Source: Methylocaldum marinum (GTDB taxonomy: Bacteria > Pseudomonadota > Gammaproteobacteria > Methylococcales > Methylococcaceae). Taken from it: a DNA stretch of 64,000 nt. The stretch's first letter is position 1; the number at the start of each line of letters is the position of its first letter. The position numbers were made by a program, and so were the translations under genes. The DNA lies in contig NZ_AP017928.1 in the NCBI RefSeq assembly GCF_003584645.1, forward strand, positions 894,981 to 958,980, given 5' to 3'. Shown here piece by piece: positions 42,771-51,548 of this stretch. A model generated the notes under the pieces. It made no database searches. It saw only the letters and a program-made list of their open reading frames with translations, and was not told the DNA's origin.

Positions 42771-43894
42771 GGCGAACCTCCGGCTTTCGCGTGCTGCGAA
42801 TCGAGGATGCCCGCCAAGAGGACAAGCGCTTCGCGGGCCACTTCGGCATCCGGGCCGTCCTGGCTGGCGCGAAGTTCGCCGATGACTTCGCCCAGATAGC
42901 CGTCGGCTTTCAAGGAATCGATGTCTTCCATGGTGGGTTCGAGACGCAGCTCGGATAGATCGGCCAGCAGGCTCCGGGCTTTGCCGCGGGCTTGCTCGAC
43001 GGCCTCGCCGAGGCGACGGTAGCCGCCCAGATCGATTTGTCCGGAAAATTCGAGCTGCACGACATCCACCGGTCCGTAAGCCGAAATCCGCTGCAAGGCC
43101 AGCTCGACGTCGCTGGCTATCCGGAGCAACAGCGTTTCCGATTGCCACCGGTATTGTCCGGTCGCGACCGGTGTGACCGTCGGGGGAGCGCCCGATTCGG
43201 ACATTTCAACCAATAGAGCCTGGCCGGATTCGTTGGCCCTGAAGCGATCGGTTTCCGGCGTGCCGCTATACCAGGTATGCGCATCGATCCGTTTCGTGCC
43301 GTGCCAATCGCCGAGCGCGAGGTAATCGAGGCGCGCTTGTTCGGCACGCCCGGCCGCAATCGGATTGGGCGAATCGATATCTTCCGCCAATATGCCCTGC
43401 ACGCTGCCGTGGGCCAGCCCGATCCGCCGCATGCCGGTAGGCGTTTCGGCCGAGACGAACCATTCGGTGAGGTCGGTATGGGTATGGCGCTGGGTCAGCG
43501 GCGCGGGCAGCACGGCGATGCCGAGCGGTTCGAGCAGCAAGAGTTCCGGCTGCAGGCAGACGGTGACATGGGCGGGTATGGCCCTGAGCCTGGCCGCGCG
43601 GGTCCAGACGGACTCGGCCAGCGCGGCATCGTGGTTCCCCGGCAGTAAAACCCAGGGTCCTTCGAAACCCGCCATCGCATTGAACAGGCGATGGATGGTC
43701 TTGTCGGCGACGCCCTGCGCGTCGAACACATCCCCCGCGACCAATACGAGGTCGACTCGGTTCTCGCGCGCAATGTTCGCGAGCTTTTCGACCGTCTTGA
43801 ATCGAGCTTCGGAGAGCAGAGCGGCGTCGTCCGGCTCGAATTGTCCGAACAACTTGCCGATCTGCCAGTCGGCGGTGTGCAGTAGCTTGGTCAA
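42767..43894 (-). CDS. SbcD/YhaO/Mre11-like metallophosphoesterase nuclease
   Basis: A 375-residue phosphoesterase. All metal motifs are present: HTADWQIGK (DxH variant, Asp8), VLVAGDVFD (GDxxD), LLPGNHDAA (GNHD), GLAHGSV and LALGDWHGTKRI (GHxH-like). The C-terminal region would bind the ATPase. It is the first gene of a two-gene operon with the SMC-like ATPase. It is divergent from the hydrogenase operon, with 313 bases between. Confidence 0.88.
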   Translation of the reverse strand: MTKLLHTADWQIGKLFGQFEPDDAALLSEARFKTVEKLANIARENRVDLVLVAGDVFDAQGVADKTIHRLFNAMAGFEGPWVLLPGNHDAALAESVWTRAARLRAIPAHVTVCLQPELLLLEPLGIAVLPAPLTQRHTHTDLTEWFVSAETPTGMRRIGLAHGSVQGILAEDIDSPNPIAAGRAEQARLDYLALGDWHGTKRIDAHTWYSGTPETDRFRANESGQALLVEMSESGAPPTVTPVATGQYRWQSETLLLRIASDVELALQRISAYGPVDVVQLEFSGQIDLGGYRRLGEAVEQARGKARSLLADLSELRLEPTMEDIDSLKADGYLGEVIGELRASQDGPDAEVAREALVLLAGILDSQHAKAGGSP

Positions 43895-43925
43895 ACAGGC
43901 GCCTCCTCTTGTAAGGGACCATTGA

Positions 43926-43960
43926 CAATCGGTCCTTAGTTTATCGCGAATAACCGATTG
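43926..43960. promoter_or_regulatory. Inverted repeat between nuclease and hydrogenase operons
   Basis: CAATCGGT (43926-43933) and ACCGATTG (43953-43960) are perfect 8-base arms 19 bases apart, with TTGACA-like hexamers (ATTGACAATC, ATTGACAAGC) at both. A possible operator/promoter for one or both divergent units. No gene lies in 43895-44207. Confidence 0.4.
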
Positions 43961-44207
43961 ACAAGCTCGGTTATCTTCAGTAAAAACCGCAAAAAACGCA
44001 TGGAATTGTCAGGCCGGACTTACAACGGCCGGCGGAGGAGGACGCGGACATTCGCGGGAATAGCCGCATCATACTGTGCGTCAACGGTGCCGGAGCCATG
44101 CCCGCGAAATGCCCGAGAGGTGTTTCAATCCCGTGCCAGAGACTGATTCCGGCTGCTCGATCCCGCAATCCGTCGATCCACACGAACAAAAACATGAGGG
44201 GGAGTGG

Positions 44208-45308
44208 ATGGTAAATACCGAAAGTTTTTACGATGTCATGCGCCGGCAGGGCATCAGTCGACGCAGTTTTTTGAAATACTGCGGACTGACTGCATCGGCG
44301 CTGGCCCTGGGACCGCAGTTCGTCGGCCAAATCGTCCATGCCATGGAAAACAAGCCGCGTACGCCGGTTCTGTGGATCCATGGCCTGGAATGCACCTGCT
44401 GTTCCGAATCCTTCATCCGTTCGGCGCACCCGCTGGCCAAGGACGTGGTGCTGTCGATGCTGTCTCTGGACTATGACGACACGCTGATGGTGTCGGCCGG
44501 CCATCAGGCGGAGGCGATCCTCGAAGAGACCATCAAGAAATACAAGGGGCGTTATATCCTCGCGGTGGAGGGCAATCCGCCGCTGAACGAGGACGGCATG
44601 TTCTGCATCATCGGCGGCAAGCCCTTCGTGGAACAGCTGCGCTACGCCGCCAAGGATTGTCTGGCGGTGATCGCCTGGGGCTCTTGCGCTTCCTGGGGCT
44701 GCGTCCAGGCCGCGAAACCCAACCCCACCCAAGCCACCCCGGTACACAAGGTCATCACCGACAAACCCGTGATCAAGGTTCCGGGCTGTCCCCCCATCGC
44801 CGAGGTGATGACCGCCGTCGTCACCTACATGTTGACCTTCGACAAACTTCCCGACCTGGATGCCCAGGGACGTCCCAAGATGTTCTACGGCCAGCGCATC
44901 CACGACAAATGCTACCGCCGCCCGCACTTCGACGCCGGACAGTTCGTCGAGACCTGGGACGACGAGGCCGCGCGCAAGGGTTACTGCCTGTACAAGATGG
45001 GCTGCAAGGGGCCGACCACGTACAACGCCTGCTCCACGGTGCGCTGGAACGGCGGCGTGTCGTTCCCGATCCAGTCGGGCCACGGCTGTATCGGCTGTTC
45101 CGAGGACGGCTTCTGGGACAAGGGACCGTTCTACGACCGCGTGACCGGTTTGAACGCCTTCGGCATCGAGTCGAATGCCGACACCGTCGGACTGATCGCC
45201 GCCGGGGCGGTCGGTACCGCGATTGCGGGTCATGCCGCCATCTCCGCCGGCAAGCATGCCAAAGGCAAAGAGTCCGAAAAAGATAAGAACGAGCGAGAAC
45301 AAGTATGA
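44208..45308 (+). CDS. hyaA: [NiFe] hydrogenase small subunit, O2-tolerant group 1d type
   Basis: 366 residues from ATG 44208 (GGGGGAGTGG site). The Tat signal is [11 protein letters not shown] at residues 18-28, so the folded dimer is exported. The proximal cluster site shows six cysteines: ECTCCSES (C62, C64, C65), GSCASWGC (C160, C165) and PGCPP (C194). The two extra Cys (64 and 165) are the hallmark of the [4Fe-3S] cluster in oxygen-tolerant membrane-bound hydrogenases. Distal and medial cluster ligands follow ([29 protein letters not shown]). A C-terminal helix anchors it to the membrane and cytochrome b. Confidence 0.95.
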   Translation: MVNTESFYDVMRRQGISRRSFLKYCGLTASALALGPQFVGQIVHAMENKPRTPVLWIHGLECTCCSESFIRSAHPLAKDVVLSMLSLDYDDTLMVSAGHQAEAILEETIKKYKGRYILAVEGNPPLNEDGMFCIIGGKPFVEQLRYAAKDCLAVIAWGSCASWGCVQAAKPNPTQATPVHKVITDKPVIKVPGCPPIAEVMTAVVTYMLTFDKLPDLDAQGRPKMFYGQRIHDKCYRRPHFDAGQFVETWDDEAARKGYCLYKMGCKGPTTYNACSTVRWNGGVSFPIQSGHGCIGCSEDGFWDKGPFYDRVTGLNAFGIESNADTVGLIAAGAVGTAIAGHAAISAGKHAKGKESEKDKNEREQV

Positions 45309-47098
45309 CGGTTACCCAAACGCCGAACGGCTTCAAGCTCGACGACAGCGGCAAGCGCATCGTCGTCGATCCGGTTACCCGCATCGAAGGCCATATGCGC
45401 TGCGAGGTCAATCTGGATGAAAGCAACGTAATTCGCAACGCGGTGTCCAGCGGCACCATGTGGCGCGGCCTGGAAGTGATTCTGAAGGGCCGGGACCCAC
45501 GCGATGCCTGGGCTTTCACCGAGCGGATCTGCGGCGTCTGCACCGGCACCCATGCGCTGACGTCGGTGCGCGCGGTCGAGGACGCCCTGGGCATCACAAT
45601 CCCTGAGAACGCCAACTCGATCCGCAACATCATGCAGCTGACCCTGCAGGCCCATGACCATCTGGTGCATTTCTACCATTTGCACGCGCTCGACTGGGTG
45701 GACGTGATCAGCGCGCTGAAAGCCGACCCGAAGGCAACCTCGGACCTCGCGCAGAGCATTTCGCCGTGGCCGAAGTCCTCGCCGGGCTATTTCCACGATA
45801 TCGCGACGCGCCTCAAGAAGTTCGTCGAGAGCGGTCAGCTCGGACCGTTCGCCAACGGCTATTGGGGCAATCCGGCCTACAAGCTGCCGCCGGAAGCCAA
45901 TCTGATGGCCGTCGCCCATTACCTGGAGGCGCTGGATTTCCAGAAGGAGCTGGTCAAGATCCACACCGTCTACGGCGGCAAGAACCCGCATCCGAACTGG
46001 CTGGTGGGCGGCGTGCCGTGCGCGATCAACGTGGACGGCGTCGGAGCGGTGGGGGCGATCAACATGGAACGCCTGAACCTGGTTTCCTCCATCATCGATC
46101 AAACCATCGAGTTCATCGAGCAGGTTTATCTGCCGGACTTGCAGGCCATCGCGTCTTTCTACAAGGATTGGCTCTACGGCGGCGGCCTGTCGTCCACGAA
46201 TGTGCTGGCCTATGGCGATATCCCGGAAAAGGCCAACGATCCATCCGCCGATAATCTCCGTTTGCCGCGCGGAGCCATCATCAACGGCAATCTGAAGGAA
46301 ATCCACGAAGTCGATCTCAGAGATCCGAGCCAGATACAGGAGTACGTGACGCATTCCTGGTATCGCTATCCGGATGACGAAATCGGTCTGCATCCCTTCG
46401 ACGGCGTGACCGAGCCGAACTTCGTGCTCGGCCGCAGGACCAAAGGTACCCGCACCAACATCGAAAACCTGGACGAGAGCGCCAAATACTCCTGGATCAA
46501 GGCACCGCGCTGGCGCGGCCATGCCATGGAAGTCGGTCCTTTGGCGCGCTACATCGTCGGCTACGCGAAAGGGATGCCGGAGATCAAGGAGCCGGTCGAC
46601 AAGTTGTTGCGCGATCTCGGGTTGCCCTTGGATGCGCTGTTTTCCACCTTGGGCCGTACCGCGGCCAGAGCCTTGGAAGCTCAGTATTGCGCCCGCCTGA
46701 TGCGGCATTTCCAGGACAAGCTGATCGGCAACATCAAGGCCGGCGACTTGAGCACCGCCAACGTTGCCAAATGGGAGCCGAAAACCTGGCCCGCAGAGGC
46801 CCGTGGTGTCGGCACCACCGAGGCGCCGCGCGGGGCCTTGGGACATTGGGTGAAAGTCAAGGACGGCAAGATCGAAAATTATCAGTGCATCGTGCCGACC
46901 ACTTGGAACGGTTCCCCGCGCGATCCGACCGGCAACATCGGCGCGTTCGAGGCCGCGTTGATGAACACCCGGGTCGAAAAAGCGGAAGAACCTTTGGAGA
47001 TCCTGCGCACCCTGCACAGTTTCGATCCTTGTCTTGCTTGTTCGACCCATGTCATGGACCGGGACGGGCAGGAATTGACCCGAATCCGTGTTCGCTAG
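45305..47098 (+). CDS. hyaB: [NiFe] hydrogenase large subunit
   Basis: 597 residues, overlapping hyaA by 4 bases (ATGA). The NiFe(CN)2CO site ligands are [10 protein letters not shown] (C76, C79) and DPCLACSTH (C576, C579). A 15-residue C-terminal extension after His582 ([15 protein letters not shown]) should be removed by the HyaD protease after nickel insertion. DPVTRIEGH near residue 22 is also canonical. It splits H2 at the periplasmic face and passes electrons through HyaA to HyaC and quinone. Confidence 0.97.
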   Translation: MTVTQTPNGFKLDDSGKRIVVDPVTRIEGHMRCEVNLDESNVIRNAVSSGTMWRGLEVILKGRDPRDAWAFTERICGVCTGTHALTSVRAVEDALGITIPENANSIRNIMQLTLQAHDHLVHFYHLHALDWVDVISALKADPKATSDLAQSISPWPKSSPGYFHDIATRLKKFVESGQLGPFANGYWGNPAYKLPPEANLMAVAHYLEALDFQKELVKIHTVYGGKNPHPNWLVGGVPCAINVDGVGAVGAINMERLNLVSSIIDQTIEFIEQVYLPDLQAIASFYKDWLYGGGLSSTNVLAYGDIPEKANDPSADNLRLPRGAIINGNLKEIHEVDLRDPSQIQEYVTHSWYRYPDDEIGLHPFDGVTEPNFVLGRRTKGTRTNIENLDESAKYSWIKAPRWRGHAMEVGPLARYIVGYAKGMPEIKEPVDKLLRDLGLPLDALFSTLGRTAARALEAQYCARLMRHFQDKLIGNIKAGDLSTANVAKWEPKTWPAEARGVGTTEAPRGALGHWVKVKDGKIENYQCIVPTTWNGSPRDPTGNIGAFEAALMNTRVEKAEEPLEILRTLHSFDPCLACSTHVMDRDGQELTRIRVR

Positions 47099-47154
47099 AA
47101 CACATTTCGTTTTTTGTTTCGGGTCCGGAAGAGTCGGCAAGGAAAGCCGCAAGG

Positions 47155-47300
47155 CTCCCTCTCCCTTTGGGAGAGGGCAGGGGTGAGGGCGGTTTGAGGA
47201 GCTTACGAATGGTCAAGAAAGTAAAGCCGCAAGAGCTCCCTCTCCCTCTGGGAGAGGGTTGGGGTGAGGGCGGTTCGAACAGGGCTTTACTTTCTTTACA
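47155..47300. repeat. REP-like palindromes in the hyd operon
   Basis: CTCCCTCTCCCTTTGGGAGA and CTCCCTCTCCCTCTGGGAGA occur in two successive units followed by GGGTGAGGGCGGTT. The second is enclosed by AAAGTAAAGCCG/GGGCTTTACTTT. A close copy of this second unit is at about 51205-51290. They could form transcript-stabilising hairpins between hyaB and hupE. Confidence 0.7.
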
Positions 47301-47310
47301 CACAGTACGT

Positions 47311-47424
47311 TAAGGAAGCTCTGATGAAGTCTCCAATTGGGAGAAGCGACCTGTGCAACGGATTGACCTAACAGGCCATCACCCCACCCTCTCCCAGCGG
47401 GAGAGGGCTTATTCAGAGCTTACT
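47311..47424. repeat. MITE-like repeat, copy 2
   Basis: AAGGAAGCTCTGA ... TCAGAGCTTACT, matching copy 1 at 8843-8956 along the whole length (TCTCCAATTGGGAGAAGCGA, GTGCAACGGATTGA, CAGGCCATCACCCCACCCTC). Confidence 0.75.
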
Positions 47425-47620
47425 GAAGAAACGACACCCGGATGGCGCGCTGATCCTGCGCGTCGCCGTCTTGAGCCGGGGGCGACAGAAGGCACTTCCC
47501 GATGCCTCTGTCGCCGCGCGCGATCCATCGCGCGCCCTTCGGGCTATTCCGGCTCAAGACGGCGATGCTCGGGCGCGCCATACAGGACAAGATAGAAAAC
47601 CTCATACATTGGGCAAACTC

Positions 47621-48205
47621 ATGCGTCTTAAATACGTAATTCTTTTGCTGATACAGTTCCTCTGTGCCGGCCAGTCCGTCGCGCATACCGGTTTTCACCC
47701 GGTGGAAGGATTCGCTAGCGGTTTCGCTCATCCCTTGACCGGCGCCGATCACCTTGCGGCGATGGTGTGCGTGGGCGTGTGGGCCGCGCTGGTGACCGTC
47801 GAGGCGGGGCGGTTGTGGCGATTGCCGGCGGCGTTCATGGTCGCCATGATGCTGGGCGGCGCGCTCGCGGCATTCGGCGTGGAGATCGCCGGGGCGGAGC
47901 CTGCCATTGCCGCATCGGTTCTGGCCCTGGGGCTGTTTGTCTTGGGTAAGGTTCGGCTTTCGGGAGCGCTCGCGGCCGTAATCGTCGGCCTGTTCGCCGT
48001 CGCTCATGGCTATGCCCATGGCCTCGAAATGGCTCAAGGCGCCGCGTTCTCGGCTTATGCGGCCGGATTCGTGATCGCCACGGGCTTGCTGCATTTCCTC
48101 GGGATCGTGCTGGGTCGTTGCCTGCTTCGAGTTCCCGGCCTCTATCGCGTCGCCGGCGGAGCCGTCGGCATGTTCGGCGTCTTGTTGCTCGTTCAGGCTT
48201 GGTGA
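47621..48205 (+). CDS. hupE: HupE/UreJ nickel/cobalt permease
   Basis: 194 residues from ATG 47621. A signal peptide (MRLKYVILLLIQFLCAGQSV AHTG) leads to the family motif HPLTGADHLAAMVCVGVWAA, with the metal-binding HPxxGxDH in the first helix, and six hydrophobic helices in all. HupE supplies nickel for [NiFe] cofactor assembly. The gene is in the hydrogenase operon, 10 bases before hyaC. A longer reading from 47471 would include repeat DNA. Confidence 0.9.
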   Translation: MRLKYVILLLIQFLCAGQSVAHTGFHPVEGFASGFAHPLTGADHLAAMVCVGVWAALVTVEAGRLWRLPAAFMVAMMLGGALAAFGVEIAGAEPAIAASVLALGLFVLGKVRLSGALAAVIVGLFAVAHGYAHGLEMAQGAAFSAYAAGFVIATGLLHFLGIVLGRCLLRVPGLYRVAGGAVGMFGVLLLVQAW

Positions 48206-48215
48206 GAGGGCTGCC

Positions 48216-48902
48216 ATGTCCGCTATCGATTCGGTGCAAAACCCGGTTTATGTCTACGAACGGCCGGTGCGCCTGTGGCACTGGGTAAACGCGCTCGCCC
48301 TGGTCGTGCTCGCCGTTACCGGTTACTTGATCGCTTCGCCATGGAGTGTCCGGGGCGGTGAAGCCAGCGAGCACTATCTGATGGGCTATGTGCGCTTCAC
48401 CCACTTCGCCGCCGGCTACGTGCTGGCCGTCGGTTTCATCGGCCGCGTCTATTGGGCGCTGGTCGGCAATCAGTACGCGCGCGAACTGTTCCTGCCCGCG
48501 GTGCATCGCGCCGACTGGTGGGACGGCCTGTGGCATGAAATCAAATGGTATCTGTTCCTGGTACGGGAGCCGCGCAAACACGCCGGCCATAACCCCCTTG
48601 CCAATATGGCCATGTTCCTGTTCTACGTGCTGGGCGCGCTGTTCATGATCGTGACCGGTTTCGCGCTGTACGGTGAAGGCCTGGGGCAGGGGAGCTGGGC
48701 CAGCCGCTGGTTCGGCTGGGTGATTCCGCTGTTCGGCCAGAGTCAGGATGTACATACCTGGCATCATGTGGGCATGTGGTACCTGGTCGTGTTCACCATG
48801 ATCCACGTCTACGTCGTCGTCCGCGAACATCGGATGTCGCGGCAGTCGGTAGCGACGACCATGATCGACGGCTGGCGCAGCTTCCGGGACGATAGGCCAT
48901 GA
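48216..48902 (+). CDS. hyaC: Hydrogenase b-type cytochrome subunit
   Basis: 228 residues with four membrane helices. VYVYERPVRLWHWVNALALV (a His heme ligand), HYLMGYVRFTHFAAGYVLAV and DVHTWHHVGMWYLVVFTMIH carry the conserved His pairs of HyaC/HupC. It anchors the HyaAB dimer and transfers electrons to the quinone pool. The stop overlaps the next gene (ATGA). Confidence 0.95.
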   Translation: MSAIDSVQNPVYVYERPVRLWHWVNALALVVLAVTGYLIASPWSVRGGEASEHYLMGYVRFTHFAAGYVLAVGFIGRVYWALVGNQYARELFLPAVHRADWWDGLWHEIKWYLFLVREPRKHAGHNPLANMAMFLFYVLGALFMIVTGFALYGEGLGQGSWASRWFGWVIPLFGQSQDVHTWHHVGMWYLVVFTMIHVYVVVREHRMSRQSVATTMIDGWRSFRDDRP

Positions 48903-49501
48903 ACCGGATTCTGATTCTCGGCATAGGCAACCTGCTGTGGGCCGACGAGGGCTTCGGGGTGCGCGTCGTGCAGGCTTTGCAACAGGGCTACGACTTTCCC
49001 GAATCGGTACGGCTGATGGACGGCGGCACTCAGGGATTGGCCTTGCTGCCCTACGTGCAGGAGGCCGACACCCTGATCATCGCCGATGCCGTGGATTTCA
49101 AATGCGATCCGGGAACGCTGCTGGAATTGCGCGACGCAGAGGTGCCGGCTTATCTGGGGGCAAAGAAGATGAGCCTGCACCAGGTTTCCTTCCAGGAAGT
49201 GCTGGCTCTGAGCGAACTGCTCGGCCATTCGCCCCGGCATATATACCTGGTGGGCGTTCAACCCTGCATTCTCGAGGATTACGGCGGAAGCCTGAGCGAC
49301 ACGGTCAAGGCCATGCTGGAACCGGCAATGGCGCGTATCCTGGCTTATCTTGCCGAGCTGGACGTCGCCGCCGAGAAGCGAACGCAGGGTGGGATGGAAC
49401 CCGATCCCCTGGAAATAAAGGCATACGAATCGCAGCGTCCTTCGGCAGGGGAGGCCTGCCGAGTCGGCGACGAACGCTTTCTGGCCTTGCGGGGCGATTG
49501 A
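48899..49501 (+). CDS. hyaD: Hydrogenase maturation endopeptidase
   Basis: 200 residues. ILILGIGNLLWADEGFGVRV (Glu in the first loop), RLMDGGTQGL and LIIADAVDF (Asp) and MSLHQVSFQEVL (His) are the nickel-sensing ligands of the HyaD/HupD/HoxM protease. It removes the C-terminal peptide of HyaB after His582. The C-terminal tail is somewhat long. Confidence 0.93.
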   Translation: MNRILILGIGNLLWADEGFGVRVVQALQQGYDFPESVRLMDGGTQGLALLPYVQEADTLIIADAVDFKCDPGTLLELRDAEVPAYLGAKKMSLHQVSFQEVLALSELLGHSPRHIYLVGVQPCILEDYGGSLSDTVKAMLEPAMARILAYLAELDVAAEKRTQGGMEPDPLEIKAYESQRPSAGEACRVGDERFLALRGD

Positions 49502-49502
49502 A

Positions 49503-49805
49503 ATGTGTATAGGCATTCCCATGCAGGTGGTTCGAGCGGAGCCGTTCCAGGCCTGGTGCCAGGGCGCCGATGGAGAAGCCATGGTCGACATGCGCCTGGT
49601 CGGAGCGCAGCCGGAAGGCACTTGGGTGCTGGTATTCCTGGGCGCCGCCCGCGAGGTTCTCGAGGTTGAGCGAGCCGAACAGATTCAGGCGGCCTTGTCT
49701 GGGCTCCGGGATGCCATGAACGGGGTTTACGATCCCGCCGCGGCCTTCGCCGACCTGGTGGATCGCGAGCCGCAGCTCCCCGAGTTTTTGCGGGAATCCA
49801 CATGA
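49503..49805 (+). CDS. hupF: HypC/HupF-family chaperone
   Basis: 100 residues with the family start MCIGIPMQVV (Cys2 binds the Fe(CN)2CO precursor). It has the longer C-terminus typical of HupF (DREPQLPEFLR), compared with the 82-residue HypC at 58261. HupF proteins protect the large subunit under oxygen, fitting an O2-tolerant enzyme. Stop/start overlap with hyaE. Confidence 0.9.
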   Translation: MCIGIPMQVVRAEPFQAWCQGADGEAMVDMRLVGAQPEGTWVLVFLGAAREVLEVERAEQIQAALSGLRDAMNGVYDPAAAFADLVDREPQLPEFLREST

Positions 49806-50173
49806 GTCTTTCCAACATCTTCGATCGGCTCGTGCGAAATCCGTCGGTTACCGCCGTGGATAGGGAGGGCCTGGCCGAATTTGCCGCGCGGCATCCGCAA
49901 TGCCTGGTCGGTTTCTTTACCGATCCCAAGGCCCATCCGGAGAATACCGATCTCGCCGTGGTTCTCCCCGAGCTGCTGCGGGCGTTTCCGTCCTTGCGGG
50001 CGGCGGTCCTGAAACCCGAAGCCGTGGTCGCAACGGCCCGGGACTATGGCGTCGCGGTCTTTCCGGCGCTGGTATTCCTGGATGAGGGACAGGTATCCAA
50101 GATCATGGCGCGCATACAAGCCTGGGCCGATTACCATAGTCAGATACAGCAATGGCTGGAACCGAAAGCTTAA
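49802..50173 (+). CDS. hyaE: HyaE/HupG hydrogenase assembly protein
   Basis: A 123-residue thioredoxin-fold protein without active-site cysteines (VGFFTDPKAHPENTDLAVVL; VAVFPALVFLDEGQVSKIMA). HyaE/HupG binds the Tat signal of the small subunit during assembly. The ATGA overlap with hupF indicates coupled translation. Confidence 0.88.
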   Translation: MSLSNIFDRLVRNPSVTAVDREGLAEFAARHPQCLVGFFTDPKAHPENTDLAVVLPELLRAFPSLRAAVLKPEAVVATARDYGVAVFPALVFLDEGQVSKIMARIQAWADYHSQIQQWLEPKA

Positions 50174-51021
50174 CCCACATGCTCGTGCAGCACAGCCCGG
50201 TGGCGACCGAAAACGCCGCGCCGGTCACCCCTCACGACGATCCCGAATGCGGCTATCTGGCCATGCCGCAAGGCATGCAGAGCTTCACGATGCCCATGCC
50301 GGGGGAGATACCGGCCACTCGCGCCGGTATCGCCGCCTTGCGCCGATTATCCGAGTCCTTGTCGGCCCGCTTGAACGATCTCGACTCCGACCGCATGGCG
50401 CTCGATTCATACGACGAGGAAACCCGGCGCTTCCTCGATCAAGTGCTCGGCAACGGCGAAGTCAGCGCCTTGATCGATACCGACGATGTCCGCTGGGCGA
50501 TCCGCGAGTCCGTGTTCATCGGGATTTGGCGGCTACGCGAATTCCGGGCCGGCGGGACGGTGCGGGACTATCTCGAAGTCGGCCCGGTTCCGTCGGTCTT
50601 GCGCGATGCCGGGACATGGAATGCCGCTGTCGATCGGCCCCGCTCCTTGCCGGACGGTCTCATGAACGCACCTTCGCTGCTGGCCGAAGTGTTCGCAAAA
50701 TCCGACGCTTTCGAAGAGGGGCGGAGAGAGGTGCTGAACCTGTCCTTGCTGCCCATGACGGAACATGACCTGGCTTATCTGGTGGAAGCGCTGGGCCTGG
50801 CCGGCGTGTCCATATTGTCCAAGGGTTACGGCGACTGCCGCATCCGTCTGACCGGCCTGCCCAATGTATGGTGGGTACAGTATTTCAATGCCAGCGACCA
50901 AATGATCCTGAATACCCTGGAGATCACGCGGATTCCGCAGGCGGCGCAAGCTGCCCGGGAGGACTTCGAGGACTCGCTGCAGCGGATCGATGAACTGCTG
51001 ACGATGCTGAGGGAAAGCTGA
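50152..51021 (+). CDS. hyaF: HyaF/HupH hydrogenase assembly protein
   Basis: 289 residues in the largest reading; ATG 50179 (MLVQHSPVATEN) is an alternative that avoids the 22-base overlap with hyaE. Typical HupH features are GYLAMPQGMQSFTMPMPGE, VLGNGEVSALIDTDDVRWAI and TGLPNVWWVQYFNASDQMIL near the C-terminus. It helps to form the iron-sulfur clusters of the small subunit. Confidence 0.9.
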   Translation: MAGTESLTHMLVQHSPVATENAAPVTPHDDPECGYLAMPQGMQSFTMPMPGEIPATRAGIAALRRLSESLSARLNDLDSDRMALDSYDEETRRFLDQVLGNGEVSALIDTDDVRWAIRESVFIGIWRLREFRAGGTVRDYLEVGPVPSVLRDAGTWNAAVDRPRSLPDGLMNAPSLLAEVFAKSDAFEEGRREVLNLSLLPMTEHDLAYLVEALGLAGVSILSKGYGDCRIRLTGLPNVWWVQYFNASDQMILNTLEITRIPQAAQAAREDFEDSLQRIDELLTMLRES

Positions 51022-51023
51022 TC

Positions 51024-51200
51024 ATGAGCGACACAGCGCGTTTCGAATGCCGCGTCTGCTGGTACGTCTACGATCCCGAGGAAGGCGACGAGCAGGCGCA
51101 GATACAGCCCGGCACCGCCTTCTCGGAACTCCCGGAAAACTGGTGCTGTCCCCGTTGCGAAGGTATGAAATCCGGCTTTCTTCCGTGTTCGGAGGAGTAG
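51024..51200 (+). CDS. hupI: Rubredoxin (HupI/HoxR type)
   Basis: 58 residues: MSDTARFECRVCWYVYDPEE ... NWCCPRCEGMKSGFLP. The two CxxC pairs (FECRVC and WCCPRC) bind one iron. It starts 2 bases after the hyaF stop. Rubredoxins in this position are needed for assembly of O2-tolerant hydrogenase in air. Confidence 0.93.
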   Translation: MSDTARFECRVCWYVYDPEEGDEQAQIQPGTAFSELPENWCCPRCEGMKSGFLPCSEE

Positions 51201-51204
51201 CGGA

Positions 51205-51290
51205 TTTTACAAATGGTCAAAAACGTAAAGCCGCAAGAGCTCCCTCTCCCTCTGGGAGAGGGTTGGGGTGAGGGCGATTCGAATGATACT
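51205..51290. repeat. REP-like repeat, second copy
   Basis: AATGGTCAAAAACGTAAAGC followed by CGCAAGAGCTCCCTCTCCCT and GGGAGAGGGTTGGGGTGAGG. The same order of motifs as at 47208-47292. Confidence 0.7.
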
Positions 51291-51292
51291 TA

Positions 51293-51436
51293 CAGGACTT
51301 ACGCAGAAGTGCTTTCGGTTCCCTCTCCGTCTGGGAGAGGGTTAGGGTGAGGGGAATGAAATGAAGGAACTTCCTTTTTGATCCCCTCATCGCGACCTTC
51401 TCCCGGAGGGAGAAGGGACGAAATGCGTAAGTCCTG
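51293..51436. repeat. MITE-like element with perfect 13-bp ends
   Basis: CAGGACTTACGCA at the left and TGCGTAAGTCCTG at the right (perfect complement). Inside are two palindromes, CCCTCTCCGTCTGGGAGAGGG and CCTTCTCCCGGAGGGAGAAGG. 144 bp, no coding capacity. Confidence 0.75.
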
Positions 51437-51548
51437 CCTTAGTTTTCTTTTCTCACCGGGCCGTAACAATGGGCAAAGCATCGCGTATCCGCCAACACAC
51501 AAGCGCTCTCATGTTTTGGACACTTGACCAAAACCCAGCCGTGGCCTC

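Noticed and set aside
41376-42899. 507-codon plus-strand frame over the SMC-like ATPase
   Set aside because: Antisense shadow. The minus-strand protein has complete Walker and signature motifs.
44076-44207. Longer hyaA start
   Set aside because: The Tat signal with SRRSFLK requires the start near 44208; the upstream part lacks coding character.
45230-47152. 640-codon minus-strand open frame over hyaB
   Set aside because: Antisense to the hydrogenase large subunit; a product of GC-rich codon bias.
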